Positions 24,477 to 31,362 are shown, counted from the stretch's first letter. The stretch is DNA of 64,000 nucleotides from Sporofaciens musculi (GCF_009830285.1 NZ_WUQX01000001.1:303501-367500); one strand, 5' to 3'. The notes: generated by a model not told the origin, from the sequence alone. Made by a program: numbers and translations.

Positions 24477-24833
24477 TTATTTATCTTCCATTTCCTTGTA
24501 TTTGACAATACCATCCGCAACGCTTTCCATGATAACAAGGTCTGCGTCTGTAAAATTGTCAATTTTGCTTTCAAGCTGTCTTCGTCTGCTGCTTTTTGCC
24601 AGACTATCAGAGGATAAAAAGAACTCATCCACTGATACATTCAGCAGAGATACAAGGTCGTAAAGCACCTGTAAACTTGGGTGCTGCCCTTTATTCTCAA
24701 TATTGGTTAAATAGCGTGGGTCAATCTCAATCATTGCTCCCACCTGTTCACGGGTCAAACCCTGTTTTTTACGGGCTTCTTTTATGGCAAGCCCAAACGC
24801 CCTGAAATCATATTTATCTTCTTTTTTACGCAT
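24477..24833 (-). CDS. XRE-family transcriptional regulator (Tn916 orf9-like)
   Basis: 118 residues. An N-terminal helix-turn-helix (about 12-68: [20 protein letters not shown] ... PRYLTNIE) is followed by a helical C-terminus. In Tn916 the orf9 product sits at this place, opposite to the recombination genes, and is thought to repress transcription towards orf7, xis and int. Here it is also divergent from the sigma-like orf7 with a long structured gap between them. Confidence 0.83.
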   Translation of the reverse strand: MRKKEDKYDFRAFGLAIKEARKKQGLTREQVGAMIEIDPRYLTNIENKGQHPSLQVLYDLVSLLNVSVDEFFLSSDSLAKSSRRRQLESKIDNFTDADLVIMESVADGIVKYKEMEDK

Positions 24834-25100
24834 AATACACCACCTCTGTACATTTTACTGTTCCTGTTGTAATAGTGACAGGTATAGAAAAACGTATTGC
24901 ATAGTTGTACAGTTCCTATCATGCGTATTAAAGATAAAACTATGCTGCCGAAACGGAAATAAAAAAAACCGTTATTTGGCAGCATACTTTCCCTGCGTCA
25001 AAAATCACATCATCTTTTCCAGACGACGGTTTAACAAAAGCCGCCGTCTTTTTTTGCATGAAATATAGATGATTTTTAAAGTCTACTACTTTATACAGAC
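24834..25100. other. Divergent control region between the orf9-like repressor and orf7, first part
   Basis: No gene seen. It contains an ATGCTGCC ... GGCAGCAT hairpin with an inner AACGG / CCGTT (24942-24985) and a clear terminator (25021-25055). The first 60 bases probably carry the repressor promoter. Confidence 0.5.
25021..25055 (+). terminator. Rho-independent terminator upstream of the 22-codon leader
   Basis: A stem AGACGACGG / CCGCCGTCT (one mismatch) followed by seven T. It isolates the orf7 leader from upstream transcription. Confidence 0.75.
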
Positions 25101-25193
25101 AGCGGCTTACAGGAGGAAGCCGCTATGCAAAATATTTTCTTAAATATATCTACATTCGGTAAACCGTTAAAAAAAGCCATCCACCTACACTAG
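25101..25193 (+). CDS. 22-residue leader peptide with its ribosome site in a hairpin loop
   Basis: An 8-bp perfect hairpin, AGCGGCTT (25101-25108) and AAGCCGCT (25117-25124), presents ACAGGAGG as its loop. The ATG at 25125 follows the stem at once. The ORF encodes 22 residues beginning MQNIFLNISTFG and stops at 25191-25193. A terminator (25245-25286) follows, and only then orf7. This is a complete attenuator layout: a translated leader with a structured start, a terminator, then the genes that control excision. Coding starts at 25125; the listed span includes the hairpin. Confidence 0.6.
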   Translation, partial: SGLQEEAAMQNIFLNISTFGKPLKKAIHLH

Positions 25194-25244
25194 AAAAGTC
25201 TGACCCTCAATGTGGTTTTTCAGAATACATAGAAAGAACTATAG

Positions 25245-25286
25245 AAGCACACAAGCAGAAATATCGTCTGTTTGCGTGCTTTTTTA
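25245..25286 (+). terminator. Terminator/attenuator between the leader peptide and orf7
   Basis: A stem beginning AAGCAC and closing GTGCTT (13 of 15 pairs) followed by TTTTTTAG. It stands between the leader ORF and the sigma-like gene, so escape from it would switch on orf7, orf8 and possibly xis-int. Confidence 0.75.
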
Positions 25287-25427
25287 GTTGGAAGAAAAAG
25301 GTTTTAAATTTTTCTTCTCAAAACGCAACTGCACCCCCTGTCCTGTCGGGACTAAGAGCGAAAAGGGGGAAAGAAGCAGAAATTCCTATCAATTCGCTCC
25401 CTTTCAAGGCTGGAAAGGGGGTGAGAA

Positions 25428-25850
25428 ATGATGAAGCCATCTGAATTTCAGACAACCATAGAGAATCAATTTGATTATATCTGTAAAGTCGCTATGGAGG
25501 ATGAACGCAAAGACTATCTCAAAGCGTTGTCCAGACAGTGCAAACGGGAAACTCTGTTCTGTGATATGGACGATTATACCGTTAATTTGTTTTCTTCCGA
25601 AGACACCTATCCATCCCACTTCCATACTTTTGAAATGGACGGATTTACTGTCCGTATTGAAAACAGCCTGTTAGCAGAAGCGTTGGAAAATCTGGATGGA
25701 AAGAAACGTGACGTTATCCTGAGATATTATTTTCTTGGATTTGACGATACGGAAATTTCAAAAATTCTGGAAGTCAACCGTTCTACCATCCAGAGAAGAA
25801 GACACGCCGGACTGGAATTTATCAAAAAATTTATGGAGGACGAAGCATGA
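25428..25850 (+). CDS. Sigma-70-like regulator (Tn916 orf7-like)
   Basis: 140 residues. The C-terminal half holds a sigma region-4 type helix-turn-helix (LENLDGKKRDVILRYYFLGF, then DDTEISKILEVNRSTIQRRR). In Tn916 orf7 and orf8 are needed for expression of xis, int and transfer genes. GGGGGTGAGAA lies before the ATG at 25428. Its stop overlaps the start of orf8 (ATGA). Confidence 0.82.
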   Translation: MMKPSEFQTTIENQFDYICKVAMEDERKDYLKALSRQCKRETLFCDMDDYTVNLFSSEDTYPSHFHTFEMDGFTVRIENSLLAEALENLDGKKRDVILRYYFLGFDDTEISKILEVNRSTIQRRRHAGLEFIKKFMEDEA

Positions 25851-26086
25851 CAGCAAAGCACCCTATGATTCCGTTTCCTGTGATTGTAAGGGCTGCGGAC
25901 GGCGATATTGAAGCAGTCAATCAGATTGTACGCCATTACAGCGGTTTTATTGCCAGCCGTTCCATGCGTCCCATGAAAGACGAATATGGGAATACCCACA
26001 TGGTTGTAGATGAAACCCTACGCCGCCGGATAGAAACACGTCTGATTGCAAAGATTTTATCTTTTGAAATCAGGGAACCAAAGTAA
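25847..26086 (+). CDS. Helix-turn-helix conjugative-element regulator (Tn916 orf8-like)
   Basis: 79 residues (MTAKHPMIPFPVIVRAADGD...IEAVNQIVRHYSGFIASRS...). The family is a short HTH-type partner of the orf7 sigma-like protein, encoded directly after it with a four-base overlap. No other motif is visible. Confidence 0.78.
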   Translation: MTAKHPMIPFPVIVRAADGDIEAVNQIVRHYSGFIASRSMRPMKDEYGNTHMVVDETLRRRIETRLIAKILSFEIREPK

Positions 26087-26517
26087 AAATAACGCTCTCC
26101 TGTGGAAGCATGGACAAGCTCATGCTTCCCAGACAGAGCTTGCCAGTCTATTAAAGTGCATTATCACCAGTGCATTTTAACAGGCTGACAAAGCCGGATT
26201 GTTCCTTGAAAAAGAAAGCGTCTAATCAACGCAGCATAAAGCAGCCGAATACGTTTCGATAGAAAGAGAGCCGTTGGGCTGGCACGCCGTGACCCACCAA
26301 AGGAGGGATGAAACCAGATAGCGATTCCTGCCAGCGTTCCATAAGCAGTTTGCCGCAGAGCTGCCGCCATGACCTTCTATCGTGATAATGATACTTCCGT
26401 ACAGCCTTAGTCCGTGTGATGATGTAGCACCGATGGCAAAGGGTACGGCTGGATGAGAACCATGCAGGGGTGAGATTCCCATGAGCTTTAGCGAAAGCTG
26501 TTCGGCTGACTTACTCA
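26087..26517 (+). other. Unexplained 430-base, likely structured non-coding region upstream of xis
   Basis: No frame with a plausible start and ribosome site stays open on either strand in a convincing way. The base composition is more balanced than in the neighbouring AT-rich gaps, and there are several short inverted repeats, for example CATGGACAAGCTCATG near 26110 and AGCTTTAGCGAAAGCT near 26485, and a tandem GTGCATT. It lies between orf8 and the xis promoter. It could be a structured RNA or a remnant of lost genes; the sequence does not decide. Confidence 0.35.
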
Positions 26518-26595
26518 CAGTAAAATACACTGAACCTCTACAAAACTTTAATTTCCTGTGTTATACTCAAAGTGTTAGAGAGGTGTATTTTACTG
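26518..26595 (+). promoter_or_regulatory. 13-bp inverted repeat bracketing the xis promoter
   Basis: CAGTAAAATACAC (26518-26530) and its exact reverse complement GTGTATTTTACTG (26583-26595), 52 bases apart. Between them lies a TTATACT -10-like box (26561). The arrangement fits two half-sites for a regulator or for Xis/Int itself, looping over the xis-int promoter. Confidence 0.55.
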
Positions 26596-26624
26596 TTACC
26601 ATCATAGAAAGGAGCCTTAATCTT

Positions 26625-26825
26625 ATGTTAGATGGTAAAGAGAATACACACGGTATTACAACGTCTGAAAAAAAGACATATACGGTAGATGAAATAGCAG
26701 CTCTTTTAAACATCAGTATGAAGTCGGCATATGCTTTAGTCAAAAGCGGTCAATTTCACTATATCAGAGCTGGCAGGATGATTAGAGTATCTAAAATATC
26801 TTTCGATAAATGGTTACACGAATAA
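26625..26825 (+). CDS. xis: Excisionase-like DNA-binding protein
   Basis: 66 residues with an excisionase/MerR-type winged-helix (TYTVDEIAALLNISMKSAYA, KSGQFHYIRAGRMIRVSK). It bends the element ends and directs the integrase towards excision. The ATG at 26625 has GAAAGGAGCC upstream; the frame upstream is not coding. It lies 19 bases before int. Confidence 0.82.
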   Translation: MLDGKENTHGITTSEKKTYTVDEIAALLNISMKSAYALVKSGQFHYIRAGRMIRVSKISFDKWLHE

Positions 26826-26844
26826 TCATTTAAGGAGAGATAAT

Positions 26845-28305
26845 ATGGCTTCAATCAAACAAAGAAAATCAAAATTTTCAGTTATTTACTGGTATATGGA
26901 TGGTACAGGCGAAAGAAAGCAGAAATGGGACACCCTAGAAACCAAAAAAGAAGCAAAGGCACGAAAAGCGTTTATTGAATTTTATCAACAAACCTATGGA
27001 TATGTTCTCGTCCCTTTAGAAGAACAATTCGCCCATCAGCGTGAGGAAGCAGAACAGGCAATAGATACCCCAGATGATGAAATCACTTTAAAGGAATTTC
27101 TTGTTACTTTTGTCAATCTATATGGCGTATCGAAGTGGTCTGCCAACACTTACAGCAGTAAATTGAGTTCAATTAACAACTATATCAACCCTATCATTGG
27201 AGATTGGAAATTAAATGAAATCACCACAAAAAAACTTTCTCAATATTACAATGACCTGTTGAGTGTTCCAGAAGTTCCTCGTGCTAACCGAAAAGCAACT
27301 GGTCGCTGTGTGCAGCCTGCCAACATTAAAAAAATCCATGATATTATCCGCTGTGCCTTAAATCAGGCTATCCGTTGGGAATATCTGGACAGCAAAATGC
27401 GGAATCCGGCTTCCTTAGCCACCTTACCCAAAGTACCAAAGGTAAAACGTAAGGTCTGGAATGTACAGACATTCAAGGAAGCAATCAAACTTGTGGATGA
27501 TGATTTACTCCTGCTTTGTATGCACTTGGCATTTGCCTGCTCATTAAGAGTAGGTGAAATTACGGGGCTTACTTGGGATGATGTGATTATTGATGAAGAA
27601 GCTATTGCAAATAATAATGCAAGAGTTATCGTCAATAAGGAGCTGGCAAGAATTTCTCAATCAGCTATGCAAAAGCTGAAAGAAAAAGATATTATTAAAA
27701 TTTTCCCAACCCAGAAGCCCCACTGTACTACAAGGCTGGTGTTAAAAACACCCAAAACAGAAACAAGTAATCGTACCGTATGGCTGCCGACAACGCTTGC
27801 TCAATTGCTGGTTCAATACAAAAAAGACCAGCAGGAATTGAAAGATTTTTTAGGAAGTGCCTATAATGATTATAACCTTGTTATTGCTCTTGAAAATGGG
27901 AATCCCGTAGAAAGCCGCATTGTTCGGGACAGATTTACAACGCTGTGTGAGGAACACAATTTTGAAATTGTTGTTTTTCACAGCCTACGCCATTTAAGCA
28001 CAAAATATAAGCTCAAAATGACACATGGCGATATTAAGTCTGTTCAGGGAGATACAGGTCACGCCGAAGCAGAAATGGTAACGGATGTTTACTCTGAAAT
28101 CGTGGATGAAGACAGACGGCTTAATGCAAAGAAGCTGGATGAAGAATTTTATGACACCCTTGATACAGAGAAACCCGAACACAATCTCCATTCAGAAGCA
28201 CAGGAGCCTATCAGTGACAATGACAAACTTCTGCTTGAATTGCTAAAATCCATGACACCGGAAATGAAAGAAAAGCTCTTAAAAGAAACCCTTTCTAACT
28301 GTTAG
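26845..28305 (+). CDS. int: Tyrosine recombinase integrase of element E2
   Basis: 486 residues. An N-terminal arm-binding segment (MASIKQRKSKFSVIYWYMDG), a SAM-like core-binding domain (about 85-190) and a catalytic domain with Arg in CSLRVGEITGL, HSLRHLST, GDTGHAE and the nucleophile Tyr in VTDVYSEI. It joins attP with the tRNA-Arg core CGCTTAGGAG. At 486 residues it is larger than Tn916 Int (about 405) and its site choice differs, so a Tn916-type transfer module has been joined to a tRNA-targeting integration module. AAGGAGAG lies upstream. Confidence 0.9.
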   Translation: MASIKQRKSKFSVIYWYMDGTGERKQKWDTLETKKEAKARKAFIEFYQQTYGYVLVPLEEQFAHQREEAEQAIDTPDDEITLKEFLVTFVNLYGVSKWSANTYSSKLSSINNYINPIIGDWKLNEITTKKLSQYYNDLLSVPEVPRANRKATGRCVQPANIKKIHDIIRCALNQAIRWEYLDSKMRNPASLATLPKVPKVKRKVWNVQTFKEAIKLVDDDLLLLCMHLAFACSLRVGEITGLTWDDVIIDEEAIANNNARVIVNKELARISQSAMQKLKEKDIIKIFPTQKPHCTTRLVLKTPKTETSNRTVWLPTTLAQLLVQYKKDQQELKDFLGSAYNDYNLVIALENGNPVESRIVRDRFTTLCEEHNFEIVVFHSLRHLSTKYKLKMTHGDIKSVQGDTGHAEAEMVTDVYSEIVDEDRRLNAKKLDEEFYDTLDTEKPEHNLHSEAQEPISDNDKLLLELLKSMTPEMKEKLLKETLSNC

Positions 28306-28348
28306 CAAAGGGCTTTGTTCCAAACAAAAAAAAACTGCTAACCAAAAA

Positions 28349-28409
28349 GTGTTAGCAAATATCGTAAAAATCCATGAAATCATCATCTACCTTAAATGAG
28401 TGTTAGCAA
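28349..28409 (+). repeat. Right-end integrase arm-type repeats of E2
   Basis: GTGTTAGCAA occurs at 28349-28358 and 28400-28409, in the same orientation as the copy at 5350. A shorter GTTAGCAA overlaps the int stop codon. Confidence 0.6.
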
Positions 28410-28539
28410 GCTATCTTGCAAAATAAATGGCTTTTGGAAATTCCCACGGACATAAGCAGCTATACATTGCTTCCCTGTCCGTGATAACAAAAAAAGCTGT
28501 AAACCCTTGAAAACAAAGGCTTACAGCGTTGTTTACTGG
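28410..28539. other. Right end of E2 between the arm repeats and attR, with a hairpin
   Basis: No gene. A hairpin GCTGTAA ... TTACAGC (28496-28527) lies just before the imported tRNA half, in the same place as the GCCGAAAA...TTTTCGGC hairpins at the ends of E1 and E3. It probably derives from the terminator of the donor's tRNA gene. Confidence 0.45.
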
Positions 28540-28581
28540 CGTCCATGACAGGAATCGAACCTGCGGCGTTTCGCTTAGGAG
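28540..28581 (-). repeat. attR of E2: imported 3' half of a different tRNA-Arg(CCT)
   Basis: 42 bases, exactly the length of the attL fragment, reading on the minus strand CTCCTAAGCG ... CATGGACG. The anticodon loop CTCCTAA and the core are shared with the resident tRNA, but the T-arm and acceptor (GTCGCAG-type arm, CATGGAC) differ from the resident gene (TAGCGAC). This is a tRNA-Arg 3' half from another host carried in the element's attP. It does not complete a tRNA here, because the next sequence is the left arm of E3. Confidence 0.75.
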
Positions 28582-28902
28582 TAGCCCCATTTGCTAGTAG
28601 GCAGCTCCCTCTTAGTGTTATCTAATCCCTTTATTTCCTTGCTTGTCACGGATTCAGAATGTTATCTCGTACCGACCTGTGACTGCTGATTTTAAGGTGT
28701 TTTAAATGCTCCTTTTAGCAGGCGATTAGCAAGGGGCTTGAATTTAGGGAAATGTTACGCTGTAAAACCTTTCCCGATTGATACCTGCATTTCACAATTA
28801 ATTTCTAAATAGTTTCATCTGTTGCTTTTTTTCTTAATCTTTAAATCATAATCTTCAATTTTCAATCAAGGTCAAAATGCACCTATAATCTCAAAATGTA
28901 AA
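28582..28902. other. Non-coding left arm of E3
   Basis: About 320 bases without a gene. It contains the arm-like motif GATTAGCAA at 28724-28732 and a short AT-rich stretch downstream of the 2-TM protein gene. Confidence 0.45.
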
Positions 28903-29385
28903 TTACTTTCTTCTTTCACAATAATTTGTAACCATTTTATCAATTAATTTTTCCTGTGCTTTTTTATTATCTAGTGTCAAAATCATTTGCATATGCTTTT
29001 CACCTTCTTCACTAACAGATAATTGCTCAAAATACTGCAATTTACTTTTATTGCTCATAGTAACAAAGGCAAATATAATTGCAGAAATAAATTCTGTAAC
29101 TATACCTGAAATAGCAGTAATTATGGCTATGTCTGTCTTTCCAACAAAAGCAAAAACTATACCTATAGATATTATACCAAACCCTGCCCAAATTATCTTT
29201 TTTGCAGTATCTATAATCATTTGATTCTGTTGAATTTCACTTAAATGGTATGCACTTGTTAAAGTTCGTGTAGCATTTTCTTCAACATTTAATATTTGTT
29301 GATTAGCAATAGTATGTATATTTTTACCAGAAACTCCATTTAACTCAGAATATATATTCAATATATTGTCTTTTGACTCTTCCAA
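28903..29385 (-). CDS. Two-TM membrane protein resembling the TRADD-N-associated membrane domain
   Basis: 160 residues. An N-terminal helical region (residues 1-60), two membrane helices (about 64-82 and 85-110, IIWAGFGIISIGIVFAF and IAIITAISGIVTEFISAIIF) and a C-terminal cytoplasmic helix. The ISGIVTEFISA...FVTMSNKSKLQYFEQL pattern recalls the two-TM domain found beside TRADD-N-like domains in prokaryotic immunity proteins. If so, it is a candidate membrane-disrupting effector. The assignment rests on remembered family appearance. It is followed on the same strand after an 11-base gap, upstream, by a zinc-ribbon gene. Confidence 0.5.
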   Translation of the reverse strand: MEESKDNILNIYSELNGVSGKNIHTIANQQILNVEENATRTLTSAYHLSEIQQNQMIIDTAKKIIWAGFGIISIGIVFAFVGKTDIAIITAISGIVTEFISAIIFAFVTMSNKSKLQYFEQLSVSEEGEKHMQMILTLDNKKAQEKLIDKMVTNYCERRK

Positions 29386-29396
29386 AATTCATCCCC

Positions 29397-29657
29397 CTAT
29401 TTATCCATACCTTGATTTTCAAATGCACCAATAATTAGAGGGTTAACAAATATAACATTTCCACAATGCATACATGTCATTGCTACTAACGGCATAATCT
29501 GTCCACCTAATTGAATATTTCCACTGTCATCCATTGTCATTGGGGAGACTATATTTCCATCAAAATTCCAATTATTGTGACCACACATAGGACAATTTTT
29601 ATTAATCCACTTTTGATTTATTATATCTAAAAATTTTTGATTATTTAATTTATTCAT
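29397..29657 (-). CDS. Small zinc-ribbon protein of island E3
   Basis: 86 residues starting MNKLNNQKFLDIINQKW, with CPMCGHNNW (residues 22-30) and CMHCGN (about 64-69), a two-knuckle zinc ribbon. The start at 29657 is chosen because GGTTGGAGAT lies before it; the frame is open further to 29798 but overlaps the next gene. The stop is 11 bases from the start of the 2-TM protein gene, so the two are likely co-expressed. Confidence 0.65.
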   Translation of the reverse strand: MNKLNNQKFLDIINQKWINKNCPMCGHNNWNFDGNIVSPMTMDDSGNIQLGGQIMPLVAMTCMHCGNVIFVNPLIIGAFENQGMDK

Positions 29658-29716
29658 GATTCTTATCTCCAACCTTTTATATTCTATAAATTTATTTTTC
29701 AAATATAATCGAAAAA

Positions 29717-30682
29717 CTATTTCTCCGTTTCCAGTTCCAACCTTTGCAGGATGTCTTTGATGATGCCTGCATCTTGAATTAGATTGATTCCAAAACACTT
29801 TTTTCCCGCATCTTTCAAAGACGCTCCTACATGATAGGCTGTCACTCGGTCAAGAATCAAAAACCTGTCATGGAATACTTTGGTATACTTTATTTTCAGT
29901 GTCGGATACTGTGCATTGAAATTCTTAACATCAGCTTTCGTTAACTTTGTCTGCTCCTGCGTATAAATAGTTACTGCAACATCAGACTTTTTCTTTGAAA
30001 GCAGATTCAATGTCCCAACATCTACATATCCGTCTATCAGAGTGATTTCTTTCTCTGATTTTTGAATTAGACTTACTATCAGACTGAACGCATCATAAAT
30101 CTGTCCGTCAAAAAATACCTTTTGACTGGATTCCTCATGTTCGGATATGTACTCAAAAACTCTCTCAAAACGCTCATCTGTTTCTGCTTGGTAATTTATC
30201 TGGCGAACCTCCATTGCATTTAACCTCTCATACAGCAAAGAGGTATTTGCCATATACTTCCGCATCTCCACAAAGGTGTCCATAATCCTACTGCTTACTC
30301 GGATAGCAACATCACTACGCAAAACCGCAGAAAGCATTGCAATTCCTTGTTCTGTAAAAACAAATGGCAGTTTCCTACGCCCGCCATATCCATTATCATC
30401 CTCCAAACTTGAAATCACAAATTGTGATTTCAAGTTTTCATATTCCTCTTTCGTCAGTTGAAATCGAAATCTTTCTGGAAATCTTGAAATGTTACGCTTT
30501 ACTGCCTGATTTAATACTCTCGTTTCTACTTGATACAGCATCGCTAAATCACTGTCTATCATAACCTGCTGGTTACGGATAACATATATCATGCTTTTTA
30601 TATCGGACTCTGCTGATTCAATACTTATTTCTTGGGTATCAGTATTTGCATTTGTCAGAGCTGTTTGTTCTGTATCAGCCAT
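29717..30682 (-). CDS. ORF6N (KilA-N-like) domain protein with a C-terminal PLD-like domain
   Basis: 321 residues. Residues about 30-140 are a phage-type ORF6N domain (VMIDSDLAMLYQVETRVLNQ, RFPERFRFQLTKEEYENLKS, KLPFVFTEQGIAML). Residues about 195-321 look like a phospholipase-D-like or TIR-adjacent fold (ITLIDGYVDVGTLNLL, VFHDRFLILD, HVGASLKDAGKKCFGI), in which FHDRF is an HKD-like variant. Such proteins are common on clostridial islands and may bind DNA or nick it; the role is not established. A 33-base palindrome lies inside the coding region (30405-30437). Confidence 0.8.
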   Translation of the reverse strand: MADTEQTALTNANTDTQEISIESAESDIKSMIYVIRNQQVMIDSDLAMLYQVETRVLNQAVKRNISRFPERFRFQLTKEEYENLKSQFVISSLEDDNGYGGRRKLPFVFTEQGIAMLSAVLRSDVAIRVSSRIMDTFVEMRKYMANTSLLYERLNAMEVRQINYQAETDERFERVFEYISEHEESSQKVFFDGQIYDAFSLIVSLIQKSEKEITLIDGYVDVGTLNLLSKKKSDVAVTIYTQEQTKLTKADVKNFNAQYPTLKIKYTKVFHDRFLILDRVTAYHVGASLKDAGKKCFGINLIQDAGIIKDILQRLELETEK

Positions 30683-31021
30683 CTTTATCGCCCTTTCTAT
30701 TTTGAAATGCCAGATTGAAACCTCAAAACTATGAGTAACTTGAAATCACAATTTGCGACTTCAAGTTCTGTTACTTCGTCTATCCATAAACTCGAAATTC
30801 CAAATCGGAATATCAAATTTTATGTACGCTTATTGTTTACATTTAGAGTATATCATACATTTTTTTATGAGGATAGCCATAATCTTGCCTTCATCTTGAA
30901 TAAGTTTGATATCAAACATTTTTTCTGCATATTTTGAAGATGTTCCTACACAATAAGTTTTAACTTCGTCCCAACTTGTGACAAAGTTATAATCTTGAAC
31001 TTGAAACTCTCGCCTTTTCAA
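30683..31021 (-). pseudogene. Degenerate remnant of a second ORF6N/PLD-like gene
   Basis: On the minus strand 30830-31021 encodes a piece (DEVKTYCVGTSSKYAEKMFD, then KLIQDEGKIM) that lines up with the C-terminus of the intact neighbour (YHVGASLKDAGKKCFGINLI). Further on, at 30737-30767, the sequence matches the LKSQF-coding palindrome of that gene. The middle is lost. So a second copy of the gene has decayed here. Confidence 0.6.
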
Positions 31022-31097
31022 TTAGCAAGATTTTCAGCAAAATTTTTAGAATAATTAGCAGAAACGCCATTTTGATTAGCAAACTCAGATATAGTAA
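31022..31097. repeat. Right arm region of E3 (GATTAGCA repeats)
   Basis: ATTAGCAAG at 31021, ATTAGCAG near 31054 and GATTAGCAAA near 31075. It aligns with the right end of E1 at 4913-4990, including CCTTTTCAATTAGCA and CATTTTGATTAGCAAA. Confidence 0.55.
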
Positions 31098-31134
31098 AAT
31101 GCCGAAAACTCTGGAAATCCAGTGTTTTCGGCAT
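31098..31134 (-). terminator. Terminator of the tRNA-Arg gene
   Basis: A long stem AATGCCGAAAAC / GTTTTCGGCATT with a further ACTCTGG / CCAGTGT inside. It lies 10 bases after the tRNA 3' end. Confidence 0.75.
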
Positions 31135-31143
31135 TTCTGAAAG

Positions 31144-31217
31144 CGTCGCTAAGAGGATTTGAACCTCCGACCTACCGCTTAGGAGGCGGTCGCTCTATCC
31201 AGCTGAGCTATAGCGAC
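31144..31217 (-). tRNA. tRNA-Arg, anticodon CCT
   Basis: 74 nt on the minus strand. Acceptor GTCGCTA / TAGCGAC with discriminator G, D arm GCTCAGCTGGATAGAGC, anticodon stem ACCGC / GCGGT with loop CTCCTAA (anticodon CCT), variable loop AGGTC, T arm with TTCAAAT. CCA is not encoded. It decodes AGG. This is the integration target of the E1-E3 stack, and its 3' half has been renewed by the incoming element. Confidence 0.95.
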
Positions 31218-31255
31218 AATCTATTAAACATTTGCACCTTAACTAATGCTTTATT

Positions 31256-31284
31256 ATTATACTTCAACACCTGATAATTGTCAA
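31256..31284 (-). promoter_or_regulatory. Consensus promoter of tRNA-Arg
   Basis: On the minus strand a perfect TTGACA (31279-31284) and a perfect TATAAT (31256-31261) with 17-base spacing, 38 bases before the tRNA 5' end. The gene thus keeps its promoter and stays active despite the insertions. Confidence 0.85.
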
Positions 31285-31328
31285 ACCTTTTACACAACTT
31301 CATACAATTATTTCATCGTTTCTCATAT

Positions 31329-31362
31329 CTAAAGAAATAACAGACACCTGCTATTTCTTTAG
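31329..31362 (-). terminator. Hairpin overlapping the stop of the secreted hydrolase gene
   Basis: An inverted repeat CTAAAGAAATA / TATTTCTTTAG. AT-rich and so only moderately stable, but well placed after the convergent region with the tRNA promoter. Confidence 0.5.

Larger units (their letters stand above)
5221..28581. mobile_element. Tn916-type integrative and conjugative element (E2), about 23.4 kb
   Basis: Left to right: arm sites, a three-gene accessory cassette, orf24/orf23-like DUF961 genes, FtsK-like coupling protein, oriT, MobT relaxase, orf19-like gene, two ardA genes, orf17-orf13 transfer genes, cargo (HxlR/nitroreductase/CD3324/hydrolase/KTR plus an IS), orf9-like repressor, sigma-like orf7, orf8, xis and int, then arm sites and attR. 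The gene order matches Tn916. The tyrosine integrase is longer (486 residues) and the element sits in a tRNA-Arg gene, not in an AT-rich site. Both junctions carry the core CGCTTAGGAG (5211-5220 and 28572-28581). All transfer functions look intact. Confidence 0.88.
28582..31185. mobile_element. Small integrase-less genomic island E3 at tRNA-Arg
   Basis: Delimited by the core at 28572-28581 and by the core inside the complete tRNA (31176-31185). GATTAGCAA occurs near both ends (28724 on the left, about 31075 on the right, with ATTAGCA variants at 31021 and 31054), a different arm motif from that of E2. Contents are three minus-strand genes and one degenerate gene. No integrase is present, so it is a decayed or helper-dependent element. 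Its right end is homologous to the right end of E1. Confidence 0.65.

Noticed and set aside
26087..26517. Group II intron fragment
   Set aside because: I looked for a domain V-like stem and an intron-encoded protein and found neither.
30731..30937. Plus-strand 68-codon ORF starting MSNLKSQFATSS
   Set aside because: Its resemblance to the ORF6N protein arises because the underlying DNA is a palindrome; the rest is unrelated and the true remnant lies on the minus strand.
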